Of a stretch of 46,940 nucleotides of DNA, positions 1 through 11,896 are shown piece after piece. This stretch comes from Rubrivivax sp. (GTDB lineage: Bacteria; Pseudomonadota; Gammaproteobacteria; Burkholderiales; Burkholderiaceae_C), in assembly GCA_020852865.1 (NCBI GenBank), contig JADYZZ010000049.1, positions 1 through 46,940 on the forward strand. Reading direction: 5' to 3'. The notes beneath the pieces are model-generated. The model ran no database searches and was not told the origin of the DNA. It was given only the letters and a program-made list of their open reading frames with translations. Both the position numbers and the translations under genes were made by a program. Positions within the stretch are counted from its first letter, which is position 1; each line of letters starts with the position of its first letter.

Positions 1-1204
1 AGGAGGGCGTGGAACTGGCCTTCCAGCCGAGCCTCGCCGGCAAGGCGGGCAGCCGGCGCGTGATCCGCGACCGCCTCGGCCGCATCGTCGAGGACGTCGA
101 GTCGATCCGCGAGGCGCAGGACGGCGCGAACCTCGTGCTCGCGCTCGACAGCAAGATCCAGAGCCTCGCCTTCGGCGCGCTGAAGTCCGCGGTCGAGGCG
201 CATCGCGCGAAATCCGGCGCGATCGTGGTGCTGGACGTGCGCACGGGCGAGGTGCTCGCGCTCGCCAACCTGCCGACCTACAACCCGAACAATCGCGCCG
301 CGCTCACCGGGCAGCAGCTGCGCAACCGCGTGCTCACCGACACCTTCGAGCCCGGCTCGACGATGAAGCCGTTCACGATCGCGCTGGCGCTCGAGACCGG
401 CCGCGTCACGCCGGCAACGGCCGTCCAGACCGCGCCCGGCAGCATCACGATCACCGGCTCGACGATCCGCGACTCGCACCCGCACGGCGTGCTCTCGGTG
501 GCCGAGGTGATCCAGAAGTCGAGCAACGTCGGCACCGTGAAGATCGCGCTGCAGATGGACCGGCGCGAGATGTGGGAGATGTTCACCTCGGTCGGCCTGG
601 GCCAGAAGCCGCGCATCGACTTCCCCGGCGCCGTCAGCGGGCGCCTCAGGCCATGGAAGAGCTGGCGTCCCATCGAGCAGGCGACGATGAGCTACGGCTA
701 CGGCCTGTCGGCCAGCCTGATGCAGCTCGCACGCGCCTACACCGCGTTCGCGCGCGACGGCGAGCTGATCCCGCTCACCATCGTCAAGCGCGACGAGGCG
801 CTGCCGGTGGCCGGCCAGCGCGTGATGTCGGCCGAGACGGCGCGCGCCGTGCGGCAAATGCTGCAGCTCGCGGCCGGCCCCGGCGGCACCGCCCCCAAGG
901 CGCAGGCGCTCGGCTACTCGGTGGGCGGCAAGACCGGCACCGCACGCAAGCAGGAGGGGCGCGGCTACGGCAACAAGTACCGCGCCTGGTTCGTCGGGCT
1001 GGCGCCGGTGAGCCGGCCGCGCATCGTCGTCGCGGTGATGGTCGACGAGCCCGGCAAGGGCGGCTATTTCGGCGGCGACGTCGCGGCGCCGGTGTTCAGC
1101 CAGGTCGTGCAGCAGACGCTGCGCATGCTCAACGTGCCGCCCGACATCGAGGTCAAGCCGCAGATCGTCGGCCAGCCGGTGCCGGCCGAGATCGAGAGCT
1201 TCTG

Positions 1205-1205
<1 letters not shown>
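1..1205 (+). CDS. ftsI: Peptidoglycan D,D-transpeptidase FtsI (PBP3), 5'-truncated by the window edge
   Basis: Septal penicillin-binding protein that cross-links peptidoglycan at the division site, acting in the periplasm with FtsW. Only the C-terminal ~400 residues are present; reading is open to the left edge, so the membrane anchor and the start of the N-terminal module lie outside. The GTG at base 9 is an internal Val codon, not a start. All three transpeptidase motifs are visible: STMK at 357-368 (nucleophile Ser), SSN at 519-527 and KTGT at 930-941. The C-terminus is Glu/Pro-rich and ends at TGA 1203-1205, whose last base is the A of the murE start codon. Position directly before murE is the normal dcw order. 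Identity is secure. Confidence 0.96.
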
Positions 1206-2856
<1,651 letters not shown>

Positions 2857-2860
<4 letters not shown>

Positions 2861-4248
2861 TGACGCTCGGCCAGGCGCAGGCGCTGCTGCCGGCAAGCCG
2901 CCTCGTCGGCGACGCCGCGCTGCGCTTTGCGCGCGTGCACAGCGACACGCGCACGCTCGAGCCCGGCGATCTGTTCGTCGCGCTGCGCGGCGAGCGCTTC
3001 GACGGCCACGATTTCCTGGCGCAGGCCGCGGCCGCCGGCGCCGTGGCCGCGCTCGCCGAGCGCGGCCTGGGCGCGGTGCTGCCCGGACTCGAGGTGACCG
3101 ACACGCTGGCCGCGCTGCAGGCCCTGGCTGCGGCCTGGCGCGCACGCTTCGCGCTGCCGCTCGTGGCCGTGACCGGCAGCAACGGCAAGACCACGGTCAC
3201 GCAGATGACGGCGAGCATCCTGCGCGCCTGGCTCGGCGCGGGCGCCTTCGCCACCGAAGGCAACCTCAACAACCACATCGGCGTGCCGCTGATGCTGCTG
3301 CGGCTGCGCGACGACGCGACGCAGCGCCATCGCGCCGCGGTGCTCGAGCTGGGCATGAACCATGCCGGCGAGATCGCGCTGCTCGCGCGGCTGGCGCAGC
3401 CGACCGTCGCGCTCGTGAACAACGCGCAGCGCGAGCACCAGGAGTTCATGGCCGGGGTCGAGGCCGTGGCGCGCGAGAACGGCAGCGTCATCGGGGCGCT
3501 CGGCCCCGAGGGCATCGTCGTGCTTCCGGCGGCCGACGCGTACACGCCGTTGTGGCGCGCGCTGGCCGGCGCGCGCCGCGTCGTCACCTTCGGGCTCGCC
3601 GCCGGTGCCGACGTCGTCGCCGACGGCGCCTGGGATGCGGCGCGTGGCTGCTGGTCGTTCACGCTGCAAACGCCCGTCGGCCGCGCGCCGGCCACGCTGC
3701 GCCAGGCCGGCCGCCACAACCTGGGCAACGCAGCGGCGGCCGCCGCCGCCGCGCTGGCCGCGGGTGCGCCGCTCGACGCGGTGGTACGCGGGCTGTCCGC
3801 CTTCGAGCCCGTGGCCGGGCGTTCGCGCACGCTGGCGCTGCGCTGGCGCGCGCGCGCGGCGACGCTCGTCGACGACAGCTACAACGCCAACCCCGATTCG
3901 GTGCGCGCCGCGATCGACCTGCTGGCCGCGCTGCCCGCGCCGCGCTGGCTGTTGCTCGGCGACATGGGCGAAGTCGGCAGCCAGGGGCCGCAGTACCACG
4001 CCGAGGTGGGCGCCTACGCGCGCGAGCGCGGCATCGAGGTGCTGTGGACCGCCGGTGTGTTGGGCGCACATGCCGGCGGCCAGCGCCACTTCGCCGACAC
4101 CGCGGCCCTCGTGGCTGCGCTCGGCTCCGGGCCCGAGGCCGCCAGCGTGCTCGTCAAGGGCTCGCGCTTCATGCGGATGGAGCGGGCGGTCGCGGCGCTG
4201 CAGGCGCTGCAGGACTTGCCGCCGGGGGAGGGCGCGCATGCTGCTTAG
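2857..4248 (+). CDS. murF: UDP-MurNAc-tripeptide:D-Ala-D-Ala ligase MurF
   Basis: Cytoplasmic Mur ligase that adds the D-Ala-D-Ala dipeptide to UDP-MurNAc-tripeptide, completing the pentapeptide precursor. 463 residues, normal for the family. The N-terminal uridine-binding region is followed by the ATP-binding P-loop [10 protein letters not shown] (about residue 105), the [11 protein letters not shown] segment and the C-terminal [10 protein letters not shown] motif. Start chosen at the first of two adjacent ATG codons (2857 or 2860); the first gives the ATGA overlap with murE. The 3' end overlaps mraY by 11 bp. Confidence 0.96.
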
Positions 4249-5419
4249 CCTGTCGGAGTTGCTGCTCGCCTGGTATCCGCAGGAGCTGAGCTTCCTGCGC
4301 GTGTTCCAGTACCTCACCTTCCGCGCCGTGCTCGCGGCACTGACCTCGCTGCTGATCGGGTTGGCATTCGGCCCCTGGGTGATCCGCAAGCTCGCCGAGA
4401 TGAAGGTCGGCCAGCCGATCCGCGAGTACGCGATGCTCAGCCACCTGGGCAAGCGCGGCACGCCGACGATGGGCGGCGTGCTGGTGCTGATCGGCATCGG
4501 CGTCGCGACCATCCTGTGGTTCGACTGGAGCAACCGCTTCGTCTGGGTGGTGATGCTCGTCACCTTCGGCTTCGGCGCCGTCGGCTGGGTCGACGACTGG
4601 CGCAAGGTCGTGCGCAAGGACCCCGAGGGCATGCGCTCGCGCGAGAAGTTCTTCTGGCAGGCGGCGATCGGCGCGCTGGCCGCGGTCTACCTCGCCTTCA
4701 GCGTCGCCGAGACGAGCAACGTGCGCGTGCTCGAGCTCTTCATGCGCTGGGTGGCGAGCGGCTTGTCGACGCAGCTGCCGCCGCGCGCCGACCTGATGGT
4801 GCCGTTCTTCAAGAGCGTGAACTACCCGCTCGGCGTGTGGGGCTTCATCGCGCTCACCTGGTTCGTGATCGTCGGCGCGAGCAATGCCGTCAACTTCACC
4901 GACGGCCTGGACGGCCTGGCCATCATGCCGGTGGTGATGGTGGGCGCCTCGCTCGGCGTCTTCGCCTACGTCGTGGGCAACGTCAACTTCTCGCGCTATC
5001 TCATCTTCCCGTACATCCCGGGCGCGGGCGAGCTGCTCGTCTTCTGCGCCGCGATGGCCGGCGCCGGGCTGGCCTTCCTGTGGTTCAACGCCAACCCGGC
5101 GCAGGTCTTCATGGGCGATGTCGGCGCGCTCGCGCTGGGTGGGGCACTCGGCACGATCGCCGTCATCACGCGCCAGGAGATCGTGCTCGGCATCATGGGC
5201 GGCGTCTTCGTCGCCGAGGTGCTGTCGGTGATGCTGCAGGTGTCGTTCTTCAAGTACACCAAGCGCCGTTACGGCCAGGGGCGGCGCATCTTCCTGATGG
5301 CGCCGCTGCACCACCATTTCGAGAAGAAGGGCTGGACCGAAAACCAGGTCGTCGTGCGCTTCTGGATCGTGACGATGCTGCTGTGCCTGGTCGGCCTGGC
5401 CAGCCTGAAGCTGCGGTGA
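4238..5419 (+). CDS. mraY: Phospho-MurNAc-pentapeptide transferase MraY
   Basis: Integral membrane enzyme that transfers phospho-MurNAc-pentapeptide to undecaprenyl phosphate to make lipid I. 393 residues with about ten hydrophobic segments. Hallmarks are [10 protein letters not shown], the Asp-rich [10 protein letters not shown] motif, the [11 protein letters not shown] motif and the His cluster [12 protein letters not shown] near the C-terminus. The start lies inside the murF end. Seven bases separate it from murD. Confidence 0.97.
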   Translation: MLLSLSELLLAWYPQELSFLRVFQYLTFRAVLAALTSLLIGLAFGPWVIRKLAEMKVGQPIREYAMLSHLGKRGTPTMGGVLVLIGIGVATILWFDWSNRFVWVVMLVTFGFGAVGWVDDWRKVVRKDPEGMRSREKFFWQAAIGALAAVYLAFSVAETSNVRVLELFMRWVASGLSTQLPPRADLMVPFFKSVNYPLGVWGFIALTWFVIVGASNAVNFTDGLDGLAIMPVVMVGASLGVFAYVVGNVNFSRYLIFPYIPGAGELLVFCAAMAGAGLAFLWFNANPAQVFMGDVGALALGGALGTIAVITRQEIVLGIMGGVFVAEVLSVMLQVSFFKYTKRRYGQGRRIFLMAPLHHHFEKKGWTENQVVVRFWIVTMLLCLVGLASLKLR

Positions 5420-5426
5420 GGCATCG

Positions 5427-6998
5427 ATGAGCGCATGGAGCGGCCGCACCGTCCTCGTGCTCGGCCTGGGCGACTCGGGGCTGGCGATGGCGCGCTGGTG
5501 CGCGCGCCAGGGCGCCGGCCTGCGCGTGTGGGACTCGCGCGCGCCGGCTCCGCGCGAGGGCGAGCTCGCGCGCGAGCTGCCTGCGGCCGAGCGGCTCGGC
5601 GGCGCGCTCGAACCGGCGGCGCTCGAGGGCGTCGCCTGCGTGCTCAAGAGCCCGGGGCTGGCGCCGCACGACGCACGCATTGCGCCGCTGCTGGCCGAGG
5701 CGCGGCGCCGCGGCATCGAGCGGCTGGGCGAGCTCGACCTCTTCGCGCGCGCGCTGGCCGAACTCGCCGCCGGCCAGGGCTACCGGCCGCAGATCGCCGC
5801 CATCAGCGGCACCAACGGCAAGACGACGACGGCGGCCATGACGGCGCTGCTGGTCGAGCGCGCCGGCCGGCGCGTCGCGCTGGCCGGCAACGTCGGGCCG
5901 ACGCTGCTCGACACGCTGGCCGCGGCGCTCGCGGCCGACGCGCTGCCCGAAGTCTGGGTGCTGGAACTCTCGAGCTTCCAGCTCGAAGGCGGCGGCTCGG
6001 GCGTGGCCGGCTTCGAGCCCGACGCGGCCGCGGTGCTCAACCTGAGCGAAGACCACCTCGACTGGCACGGCTCGCTGGCGGCCTACGCCGAGGCCAAGGC
6101 GCGCATCTTCGGCAGCCGCGCGGCGATGGTGGTGAACCGAGACGATGCGCGCGTCGAGGCGATGGTGCCGCAGCCCCCTGCCGCAGAGGCGGCCCCTGCG
6201 GCTGCGGCCAAGGGCCGGGGCCGTGCGAAGCCGAAGTTCGTACCGCGCCGCGTCGTGCGCTTCGGGCTGGGGGCGCCGCAGCAGCCGGGCGACTGGGGTT
6301 TGCTCGAAGAAGGCGGCATGGTCTGGCTGGTGCGCGCGCTGCCCGACGAGCCGGGCGCCGGGCGCCGCGCCGCCGCCGCGCCCGAGCTGCACCTGCAGCG
6401 CCTGATGCCGGCCGACGCGCTGCGCGTGCGCGGACGCCACAACGCCGCCAACGCGCTCGCCGCGCTGGCCCTGGCCAGCGCCCTGGGCTGCGCGCTCGCG
6501 CCGATGCTGCACGCGCTGCGCGAGTACGCCGGCGAGCCGCACCGCGTGCAGTTCGTCGCGCGTGTCGACGAGGTCGACGCCTACGACGACAGCAAGGGCA
6601 CGAACGTCGGCGCGACCGTGGCCGCGCTCGAGGGGCTGGGCGCCGACCGCCAGCCGGCGCGGCTGGCGGTGATCCTCGGCGGCGACGGCAAGGGCCAGGA
6701 CTTCGCGCCGCTGGCCGCGCCGCTCGCCCGCCACGCGCGCGCGGTGGCGACGATCGGGCGCGACGCGCCGGCGATCGAGGCGGCGCTGGCGGACCTGAGC
6801 GCAGACGGCCTGCCGCTGGCGCGCCACGCCACGCTCGAGGCCGCCACCGACTGGTGCTTCGAGCAGGCGCGGCCGGGCGACGCGGTGCTGCTGTCGCCGG
6901 CCTGCGCCAGCCTGGACATGTTCGGCAACTACGCCGAGCGCGCCGCGGTCTTCGTCGCTGCGGTGCAGGCGCGCGCGCGCGCGCGGGGGCAGGCATGA
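5427..6998 (+). CDS. murD: UDP-MurNAc-L-alanine:D-glutamate ligase MurD
   Basis: Cytoplasmic ligase adding D-Glu to UDP-MurNAc-L-Ala. The N-terminal Rossmann-like domain starts [16 protein letters not shown]. The ATP site [10 protein letters not shown] is near residue 127. Length of 523 is above the E. coli enzyme (438) and also above many Burkholderiales versions. Part of the excess is an Ala/Pro/Lys-rich linker encoded at about 6170-6245, between the central and C-terminal parts. The C-terminal domain has [12 protein letters not shown] and the [11 protein letters not shown] motif. The stop overlaps ftsW by 4 bp. Confidence 0.95.
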   Translation: MSAWSGRTVLVLGLGDSGLAMARWCARQGAGLRVWDSRAPAPREGELARELPAAERLGGALEPAALEGVACVLKSPGLAPHDARIAPLLAEARRRGIERLGELDLFARALAELAAGQGYRPQIAAISGTNGKTTTAAMTALLVERAGRRVALAGNVGPTLLDTLAAALAADALPEVWVLELSSFQLEGGGSGVAGFEPDAAAVLNLSEDHLDWHGSLAAYAEAKARIFGSRAAMVVNRDDARVEAMVPQPPAAEAAPAAAAKGRGRAKPKFVPRRVVRFGLGAPQQPGDWGLLEEGGMVWLVRALPDEPGAGRRAAAAPELHLQRLMPADALRVRGRHNAANALAALALASALGCALAPMLHALREYAGEPHRVQFVARVDEVDAYDDSKGTNVGATVAALEGLGADRQPARLAVILGGDGKGQDFAPLAAPLARHARAVATIGRDAPAIEAALADLSADGLPLARHATLEAATDWCFEQARPGDAVLLSPACASLDMFGNYAERAAVFVAAVQARARARGQA

Positions 6999-8254
6999 AG
7001 TTCGCGCTGCCGTCGCTCGCGTGGTGGCCCGGCCGCTGCGCGCGCCCGCAGCGCGGCCGCGCCGACGCACAGCTGCCGGTGCGCGAGCATGTCAGCGTCG
7101 CCGGCGCGCGGCCGGTGGCGCTGCGCTCGTTCGACCAGCCGCTGGCGGCGGTGGCCGCCGCGCTCGTCGCGCTCGGCGTCGTGATGGTGTATTCGGCCTC
7201 GGTCGCGCTGCCCGACAACCCAAAGTTCGCCAACTACGCGTCGGGCTTCTTCCTCGTGCGCCACCTGCTGTCGCTGGCGATCGGCTTCGTCGCCGCGCTC
7301 GTCGTGCTGCAGGTGCCGATCGCGCTGTGGGAGAAGCATGCGGCGCGCCTGTTCGTCGTCACGCTGGCGCTGCTCGTGCTGGTGCTGGTGCCCGCGGTCG
7401 GCAAGGTCGTCAACAACTCGCGGCGCTGGATACCGCTCGGTTTCATGAATTTCCAGCCCAGCGAGCTGGCCAAGCTGGCGATCGCGATGTATGCCGCCAG
7501 CTACATGGTGCGCAAGATGGACGCGCGCGAGAACTTCTTCCGCGCCGTCTGGCCGATGGCCTTCGCGGTCGGCGTCGTCGGGCTGCTGCTGCTGCGCCAG
7601 CCCGACATGGGCGCCTTCATCGTCATCGCGGCGATCGCGATGGGCATCCTGTTCCTGGGCGGCGTCAATGCGCGCATGTTCTTCCTCATCGCGGCGGTGC
7701 TGCTGGTCGCCTTCGGCACCATCATCGCCTTCGACGAGCTGCGCCGCGAGCGCATCCTTGCCTACCTCGACCCCTGGAACCCGAAGTACGCGCAGGGCAA
7801 GGGCTACCAGCTCACGCATTCGCTCATCGCGCTGGGCCGCGGCGGCTGGTTCGGCCAGGGCCTGGGCGACAGCGTCGAGAAGCTGCACTACCTGCCCGAG
7901 GCGCACACCGACTTCCTGCTCGCCGTGATCGGCGAGGAACTCGGCTTCGCCGGCGTGGCTGCGGTGATCGTGCTGTTCTTCTGGCTGACGCGCCGCATCT
8001 TCGTCATCGGACGCCAGGCCATCGCGCTCGACCGCGTCTACGCCGGCCTGATGGCGCAGGGCGTCGGCGTGTGGTTCGGCGGTCAGACCTTCATCAACAT
8101 GGGCGTCAACCTCGGCGTGCTGCCGACCAAGGGCCTGACGCTGCCGCTGATGAGCTACGGCGGCTCGGCGATCCTGATGAACCTCGTCGCCCTGGCCATG
8201 GTCCTGCGCGTGGATTCGGAGAACAGAGCCCTCATGCGCGGAGGCCGCGCATGA
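6995..8254 (+). CDS. ftsW: Lipid II glycosyltransferase FtsW
   Basis: SEDS-family septal peptidoglycan polymerase working with FtsI. 419 residues: a hydrophilic N-terminal stretch of about 45 residues, then about ten membrane segments. Family markers are the [10 protein letters not shown]...QPSELAKL region, the periplasmic loop with [17 protein letters not shown] and the late [10 protein letters not shown] motif. The C-terminal residues are [11 protein letters not shown]. The same last ten residues are encoded again 92 bp downstream, at the end of a micro-ORF. The start overlaps murD by 4 bp; the stop overlaps that micro-ORF by 4 bp. Confidence 0.96.
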   Translation: MKFALPSLAWWPGRCARPQRGRADAQLPVREHVSVAGARPVALRSFDQPLAAVAAALVALGVVMVYSASVALPDNPKFANYASGFFLVRHLLSLAIGFVAALVVLQVPIALWEKHAARLFVVTLALLVLVLVPAVGKVVNNSRRWIPLGFMNFQPSELAKLAIAMYAASYMVRKMDARENFFRAVWPMAFAVGVVGLLLLRQPDMGAFIVIAAIAMGILFLGGVNARMFFLIAAVLLVAFGTIIAFDELRRERILAYLDPWNPKYAQGKGYQLTHSLIALGRGGWFGQGLGDSVEKLHYLPEAHTDFLLAVIGEELGFAGVAAVIVLFFWLTRRIFVIGRQAIALDRVYAGLMAQGVGVWFGGQTFINMGVNLGVLPTKGLTLPLMSYGGSAILMNLVALAMVLRVDSENRALMRGGRA

Positions 8255-8342
8255 GCGCCATGCGCAGCATGGCGGCGGCGCGCAGCGACGCGGCGCTGCT
8301 CCGGCGCAGCCAGAACAGAGCCCTCATGCGCGGAGGCCGCGC
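8220..8342 (+). repeat. 31-bp direct repeat pair at the ftsW/murG junction, each copy a hairpin with a Shine-Dalgarno
   Basis: Copies at 8220-8250 and 8312-8342 are identical over 31 bp, offset 92 bp. Each contains GGAGG (8240-8244 and 8332-8336) six bases before a start codon. In the first copy, CTCATGCGCGG (8231-8241) and CCGCGCATGAG (8245-8255) are perfect 11-bp inverted arms around a 3-base loop. The arm covers the ftsW stop and the next start codon. The second copy forms the same stem with one G-U pair and covers the murG GTG. Confidence 0.9.
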
Positions 8343-8346
8343 GTGA
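8251..8346 (+). CDS. 31-residue micro-ORF between ftsW and murG, ending in a copy of the FtsW C-terminus
   Basis: ATG at 8251 overlaps the ftsW stop (ATGA) and its own TGA (8344-8346) overlaps the murG GTG start (GTGA). It begins [19 protein letters not shown], and its last ten residues, [10 protein letters not shown], repeat the FtsW C-terminus. It has a well-placed GGAGG six bases upstream. I know of no family for the peptide. It could be translated as a coupling link from ftsW to murG, or be a by-product of the duplication. Translation is plausible but unproven. Confidence 0.5.
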   Translation: MSAMRSMAAARSDAALLRRSQNRALMRGGRA

Positions 8347-9437
8347 TGTCGCACCTCGTCGTCATGGCTGCGGGAACGGGCGGGCACATCATGCCGGGGC
8401 TGGCGGTCGCGCGCGAGATGCAGCGGCGCGGCTGGAGCGTGAGCTGGCTCGGCACGCAGCAGGGCATGGAGAACCGGCTCGTGCCGCAGCTTGGCGGCCC
8501 GGCGCTGGCGCTGGACACCATCGGTTTTGCCGGACTGCGCGGCAAGGGCGTGCGCCACGCGCTGCTCGGCGGCCTGCGCCTGCTGCGCGCGTTCTGGGAG
8601 TGCCTCGCCATCCTGCGCCGGCGCGGCGCCGACGCCGTGCTCGGCATGGGCGGCTATGTGTGCTTCCCCGGCGGGCTGATGGCCTCGCTGCTGAACAAGC
8701 CGCTCATGCTGGTGAATGCCGATGCCGCGCTTTTGCTGTCGAACAAGGCGCTGCTGCCGCTGGCCGATCGCGTGGCCTTCGGCTTTCCCGGCCCGGCGGC
8801 CGAGCGCACGAAGAATGCCGTCGTCACCGGCAATCCGGTGCGCGCCGAGATCGAGGCCATCGCGCCGCCGGCCGAGCGCTGGCGCGGCCGCAGTGGGGCG
8901 CTCGAGCTGCTCGTCGTGGGCGGCAGCCTGGGCGCGCAGGTGCTCAACGAGACCCTGCCTCGTGCCATCGCGCTGCTGGCGCCGGCCGAACGCCCGCGCG
9001 TCACGCACCAGAGCGGCGCGGCGATGCACGGCGCGGTGCGCGCCGCCTATGCCGCCGCCGGCATCGACGCCGAGGTGCTCGCGTTCATCGAGGACATGCC
9101 GGCGCGCCTGGCCGCCTGCGACCTGATGGTGTGCCGCTCCGGCGCGATCACCGTGAGCGAGCTGTGCGCCGCCGGTGTGCCGGCGGTGCTGGTGCCGCTG
9201 GTGCTCGGCACCACCGCGCACCAGCGCGACAACGCCGCGTGGATGCAGGCGCAGGGTGCGGCCATCCACCTGCCGCAGCCCGAGCTCACCGCCGAGCGGC
9301 TGGCCGGGCTGCTGCGCGGGCTCACGCGCGCGCGGCTGCTCGGGATGGCCGACCGGGCGCGCGCGCTGGCGCGGCCGCAGGCGGCGGCGCGCGTGGCCGA
9401 CGAGATCGAGCGGCTGGTCGCGAGGAGGGCGGCATGA
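8343..9437 (+). CDS. murG: UDP-GlcNAc:undecaprenyl-PP-MurNAc-pentapeptide GlcNAc transferase MurG
   Basis: Peripheral membrane glycosyltransferase (GT28) converting lipid I to lipid II on the cytoplasmic face. 364 residues. The N-terminal Gly-rich loop [14 protein letters not shown], a second Gly-rich loop [12 protein letters not shown] and the UDP-GlcNAc region [21 protein letters not shown] are all present. The start is GTG 8343, preceded by GGAGG at six bases; an in-frame ATG at 8346 is the alternative. The start is buried in a predicted hairpin that translation of the upstream micro-ORF would open. The 3' end overlaps a second micro-ORF by 4 bp. Confidence 0.95.
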   Translation: MMSHLVVMAAGTGGHIMPGLAVAREMQRRGWSVSWLGTQQGMENRLVPQLGGPALALDTIGFAGLRGKGVRHALLGGLRLLRAFWECLAILRRRGADAVLGMGGYVCFPGGLMASLLNKPLMLVNADAALLLSNKALLPLADRVAFGFPGPAAERTKNAVVTGNPVRAEIEAIAPPAERWRGRSGALELLVVGGSLGAQVLNETLPRAIALLAPAERPRVTHQSGAAMHGAVRAAYAAAGIDAEVLAFIEDMPARLAACDLMVCRSGAITVSELCAAGVPAVLVPLVLGTTAHQRDNAAWMQAQGAAIHLPQPELTAERLAGLLRGLTRARLLGMADRARALARPQAAARVADEIERLVARRAA

Positions 9438-9523
9438 AGCACGCGGTGCGGCACATCCACTTCGTCGCGTCCGGGTCGGAACCGACGAGGGGCGCTGCCG
9501 CTGCGTGGGGGGCTGCGCGATGA
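9434..9523 (+). CDS. 29-residue micro-ORF between murG and murC, starting with a copy of the MurC N-terminus
   Basis: ATG 9434 overlaps the murG stop (ATGA), and its TGA 9521-9523 overlaps the murC start (ATGA). Its first 11 residues, [11 protein letters not shown], are identical to the start of MurC; the rest (an Ala/Gly-rich tail) matches nothing I recognise. A purine-rich GAGGAGGG lies just upstream, which is a better ribosome site than the G-run before the real murC. Ribosomes may therefore enter here and pass to murC by coupling. It is too short to form the MurC nucleotide-binding fold. Confidence 0.5.
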   Translation: MKHAVRHIHFVASGSEPTRGAAAAWGAAR

Positions 9524-9553
9524 AGCACGCGGTGCGGCACATCCACTTCGTCG
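9434..9553 (+). repeat. 34-bp direct repeat pair: murC start present twice
   Basis: Copies at 9434-9467 and 9520-9553 are identical over 34 bp and begin exactly at the ATG in both cases. They are offset by 86 bp with 52 bp of unrelated spacer. After base 34 the copies continue to look alike for about 8 bases if one base is gapped, which suggests that the first copy has decayed by an indel. Confidence 0.9.
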
Positions 9554-10923
9554 GCGTCGGCGGCGCCGGCATGAGCGCGCTCGCCGAGGTCTGGCACCGC
9601 CTGGGCTACGAGGTCAGCGGCAGCGACGCCCAGGCCAGCCCCGTCACCGAGCGGCTGGCAGCGCTGGGCGTGCGCGTCTTCATCGGCCATGCCGCGGCGC
9701 AGATCGAAGGCGCGCAGGTGGTGGTCGCGTCGAGCGCGGTGAAGGCCGACAACCCGGAACTGGCGGCCGCGCGGGCGTGCGGCATCCCGGTGGTGGCGCG
9801 CGCCGAGCTGCTGGCCGAGCTGCTGCGCGCCAGGCAGGGCATCGCCGTCGCCGGCACCCACGGCAAGACGACGACCAGCGCGCTCGTCGCCGGCGTGCTC
9901 GCCGAGGCGGGGTGCGACCCGAGTTTCGTCATCGGAGGCGAGCTGCTGGCGGCCGGCGCCAACGCCCGCCTGGGCGCCGGCGCCTTCATCGTCGTCGAGG
10001 CCGACGAGAGCGACGCGAGCTTCCTGCACCTGGCGCCGGTGCTGAGCGTCGTCACCAACATCGACGCCGACCACATGGAGACCTACGGCCACAGCGTGGA
10101 GCGGCTGCGCGACGCCTTCGTCGCCTTCGTCGGGCGGCTGCCGTTCTACGGCCGTGCCGTGCTGTGCGTCGACGACCCCGGCGTGCAGGCGATCGTGCCG
10201 CGCCTCGCGCGTCCGGTGCTCGGCTACGGGCTCGGGGCCGCCGCCGACGTGCGCGCCACCGCCGTCGAGGCGCTGGCCGGCGGCGGCATGCGCTTCGTCG
10301 CGCTGCGCCGCGACCCGGCCGCGGCCGCGGCGCTGCCGCCGTTGCCGCTGACGCTGGCGCTGGCCGGCGAGCACAACGTGCGCAACGCGCTGGCCGCGAT
10401 CTCGGTGGCGATGGTGCTCGGGCTGCCCGACGCCGCGGTGGCCGCGGCGCTGCACAAGTTCGCCGGTGTCGGCCGACGCTTCCAGCGCTGGGGCGCGCTG
10501 CGCACCGCAGACGGCGGCCGCTGCGAGCTGGTCGACGACTACGGCCACCACCCGGCCGAGATGGCCGCGGTGCTGGCGGCCGCCCGCGGCGCGTTCGCGC
10601 GGCGTCGCATCGTGCTCGCCTTCCAGCCGCACCGCTATACACGCACGCGCGACTGCTTCGCGGACTTCGCCGACGTCATCGGCCGCTTCGACGCCGCGCT
10701 GCTCACCGCGGTCTACGCGGCCGGCGAGGCGCCGATCGCCGGTGCCGACGGCCGCGCGCTGGCCGCGGCGGTGCCGGGCGCGCGTTACGTGGCCGACCGC
10801 GCGGCCCTGCCCGCCGCCGTGGCCGAGACCGTGCGCGACGGCGACGTGCTCGTCGTGATGGGCGCCGGCTCGATCGCCGAGCTGCCGCGCCGGCTGCTGC
10901 AGACGATGGGGGACGCGCGATGA
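9520..10923 (+). CDS. murC: UDP-N-acetylmuramate:L-alanine ligase MurC
   Basis: First amino-acid ligase of the pentapeptide pathway, adding L-Ala to UDP-MurNAc in the cytoplasm. 467 residues. The Rossmann start [16 protein letters not shown], the P-loop [15 protein letters not shown] (about residue 112) and the C-terminal [11 protein letters not shown] motif are visible. The start is the second copy of the duplicated 34-bp segment. The first copy leaves the frame after 29 codons, so 9520 is the functional start. The stop overlaps ddl by 4 bp. Confidence 0.96.
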   Translation: MKHAVRHIHFVGVGGAGMSALAEVWHRLGYEVSGSDAQASPVTERLAALGVRVFIGHAAAQIEGAQVVVASSAVKADNPELAAARACGIPVVARAELLAELLRARQGIAVAGTHGKTTTSALVAGVLAEAGCDPSFVIGGELLAAGANARLGAGAFIVVEADESDASFLHLAPVLSVVTNIDADHMETYGHSVERLRDAFVAFVGRLPFYGRAVLCVDDPGVQAIVPRLARPVLGYGLGAAADVRATAVEALAGGGMRFVALRRDPAAAAALPPLPLTLALAGEHNVRNALAAISVAMVLGLPDAAVAAALHKFAGVGRRFQRWGALRTADGGRCELVDDYGHHPAEMAAVLAAARGAFARRRIVLAFQPHRYTRTRDCFADFADVIGRFDAALLTAVYAAGEAPIAGADGRALAAAVPGARYVADRAALPAAVAETVRDGDVLVVMGAGSIAELPRRLLQTMGDAR

Positions 10924-11891
10924 ACGCCGATCCGAAGTCCCTCGGCAAGGTGGCCGTGCTGATGGGCGGCACCAGCGCCGAGCGCGAGGTGTCGCTGATG
11001 TCGGGGCGCGGCGTGCTCGCGGCGCTGCTCGCGCGCGGCGTCGACGCGCACGCCTTCGATCCGGCCGAACACGAGCTGGGCGAGCTCGAGCGCGCGCGCT
11101 ACGCGCGTGTCTTCATCGCGCTGCACGGCCGCCACGGCGAGGACGGCACGGTGCAAGGCGCGCTCGAGCTGCTCGGCATCCCCTACACCGGCAGCGGCGT
11201 GATGGCCAGCGCGATCGCGCTGGACAAGGTGATGACCAAGCGCGTGTGGCGGGCCGAGGGCCTGCCGACGCCGCGCTGGATCTGCCTGGGCGCGGGCGAG
11301 CGCGCCCGCGAGCAGCTGCGTGCCGTGCCCGACGAGCTCGGCCTGCCGCTCATCGTCAAGCCCGCGCGCGAGGGCAGCTCGATCGGCGTGACCAAGGTGT
11401 GCGGCTACTCCGAGATGCACGACGCGGTGGCGCTGGCCGCGCGCTACGACGCCGACGTGCTGTGCGAGGAGTTCATCGACGGCGTCGAGCTCACCTGCCC
11501 GGTGCTGGGCAGCGGCGCGGCGGCGCGTGCGCTGCCGGTGGTGCGCATCGACGCCCCCGGGGGCAACTACGACTTCGAGCACAAGTACTTCAGCGACGAC
11601 ACCGGCTACCGCTGCCCGAGCGGCCTGGCGCCGGCCGAGGAGGCCGAGGTACAGCGCCTGACCCTGGCCGCCTACCGCACGCTCGGCTGCCGCGGCTGGG
11701 GCCGCGCCGACCTGATGCTGCGCACCGGCGCGGCGCGCAACGACCGCGCGCTGTTCCTGCTCGAGATGAACACCAGTCCGGGCATGACCGGCCACTCGCT
11801 GGTGCCGATGTCGGCGCGCGCCGCCGGCATCTCGTACGAAGACTTGTGCCTCGTGCTGCTGGCCGAGGCCGGGCTCGACAGCGGGAGCTGA
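10920..11891 (+). CDS. ddl: D-alanine:D-alanine ligase
   Basis: ATP-grasp enzyme that joins two D-Ala molecules, the substrate MurF needs. 323 residues, DdlB length. N-terminal [20 protein letters not shown], then [12 protein letters not shown], the ATP-grasp loop [14 protein letters not shown] and the metal-binding [17 protein letters not shown] near the C-terminus. The start overlaps the murC stop by 4 bp; ftsQ follows after 5 bp. Confidence 0.96.
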   Translation: MNADPKSLGKVAVLMGGTSAEREVSLMSGRGVLAALLARGVDAHAFDPAEHELGELERARYARVFIALHGRHGEDGTVQGALELLGIPYTGSGVMASAIALDKVMTKRVWRAEGLPTPRWICLGAGERAREQLRAVPDELGLPLIVKPAREGSSIGVTKVCGYSEMHDAVALAARYDADVLCEEFIDGVELTCPVLGSGAAARALPVVRIDAPGGNYDFEHKYFSDDTGYRCPSGLAPAEEAEVQRLTLAAYRTLGCRGWGRADLMLRTGAARNDRALFLLEMNTSPGMTGHSLVPMSARAAGISYEDLCLVLLAEAGLDSGS

Positions 11892-11896
11892 CCGCG

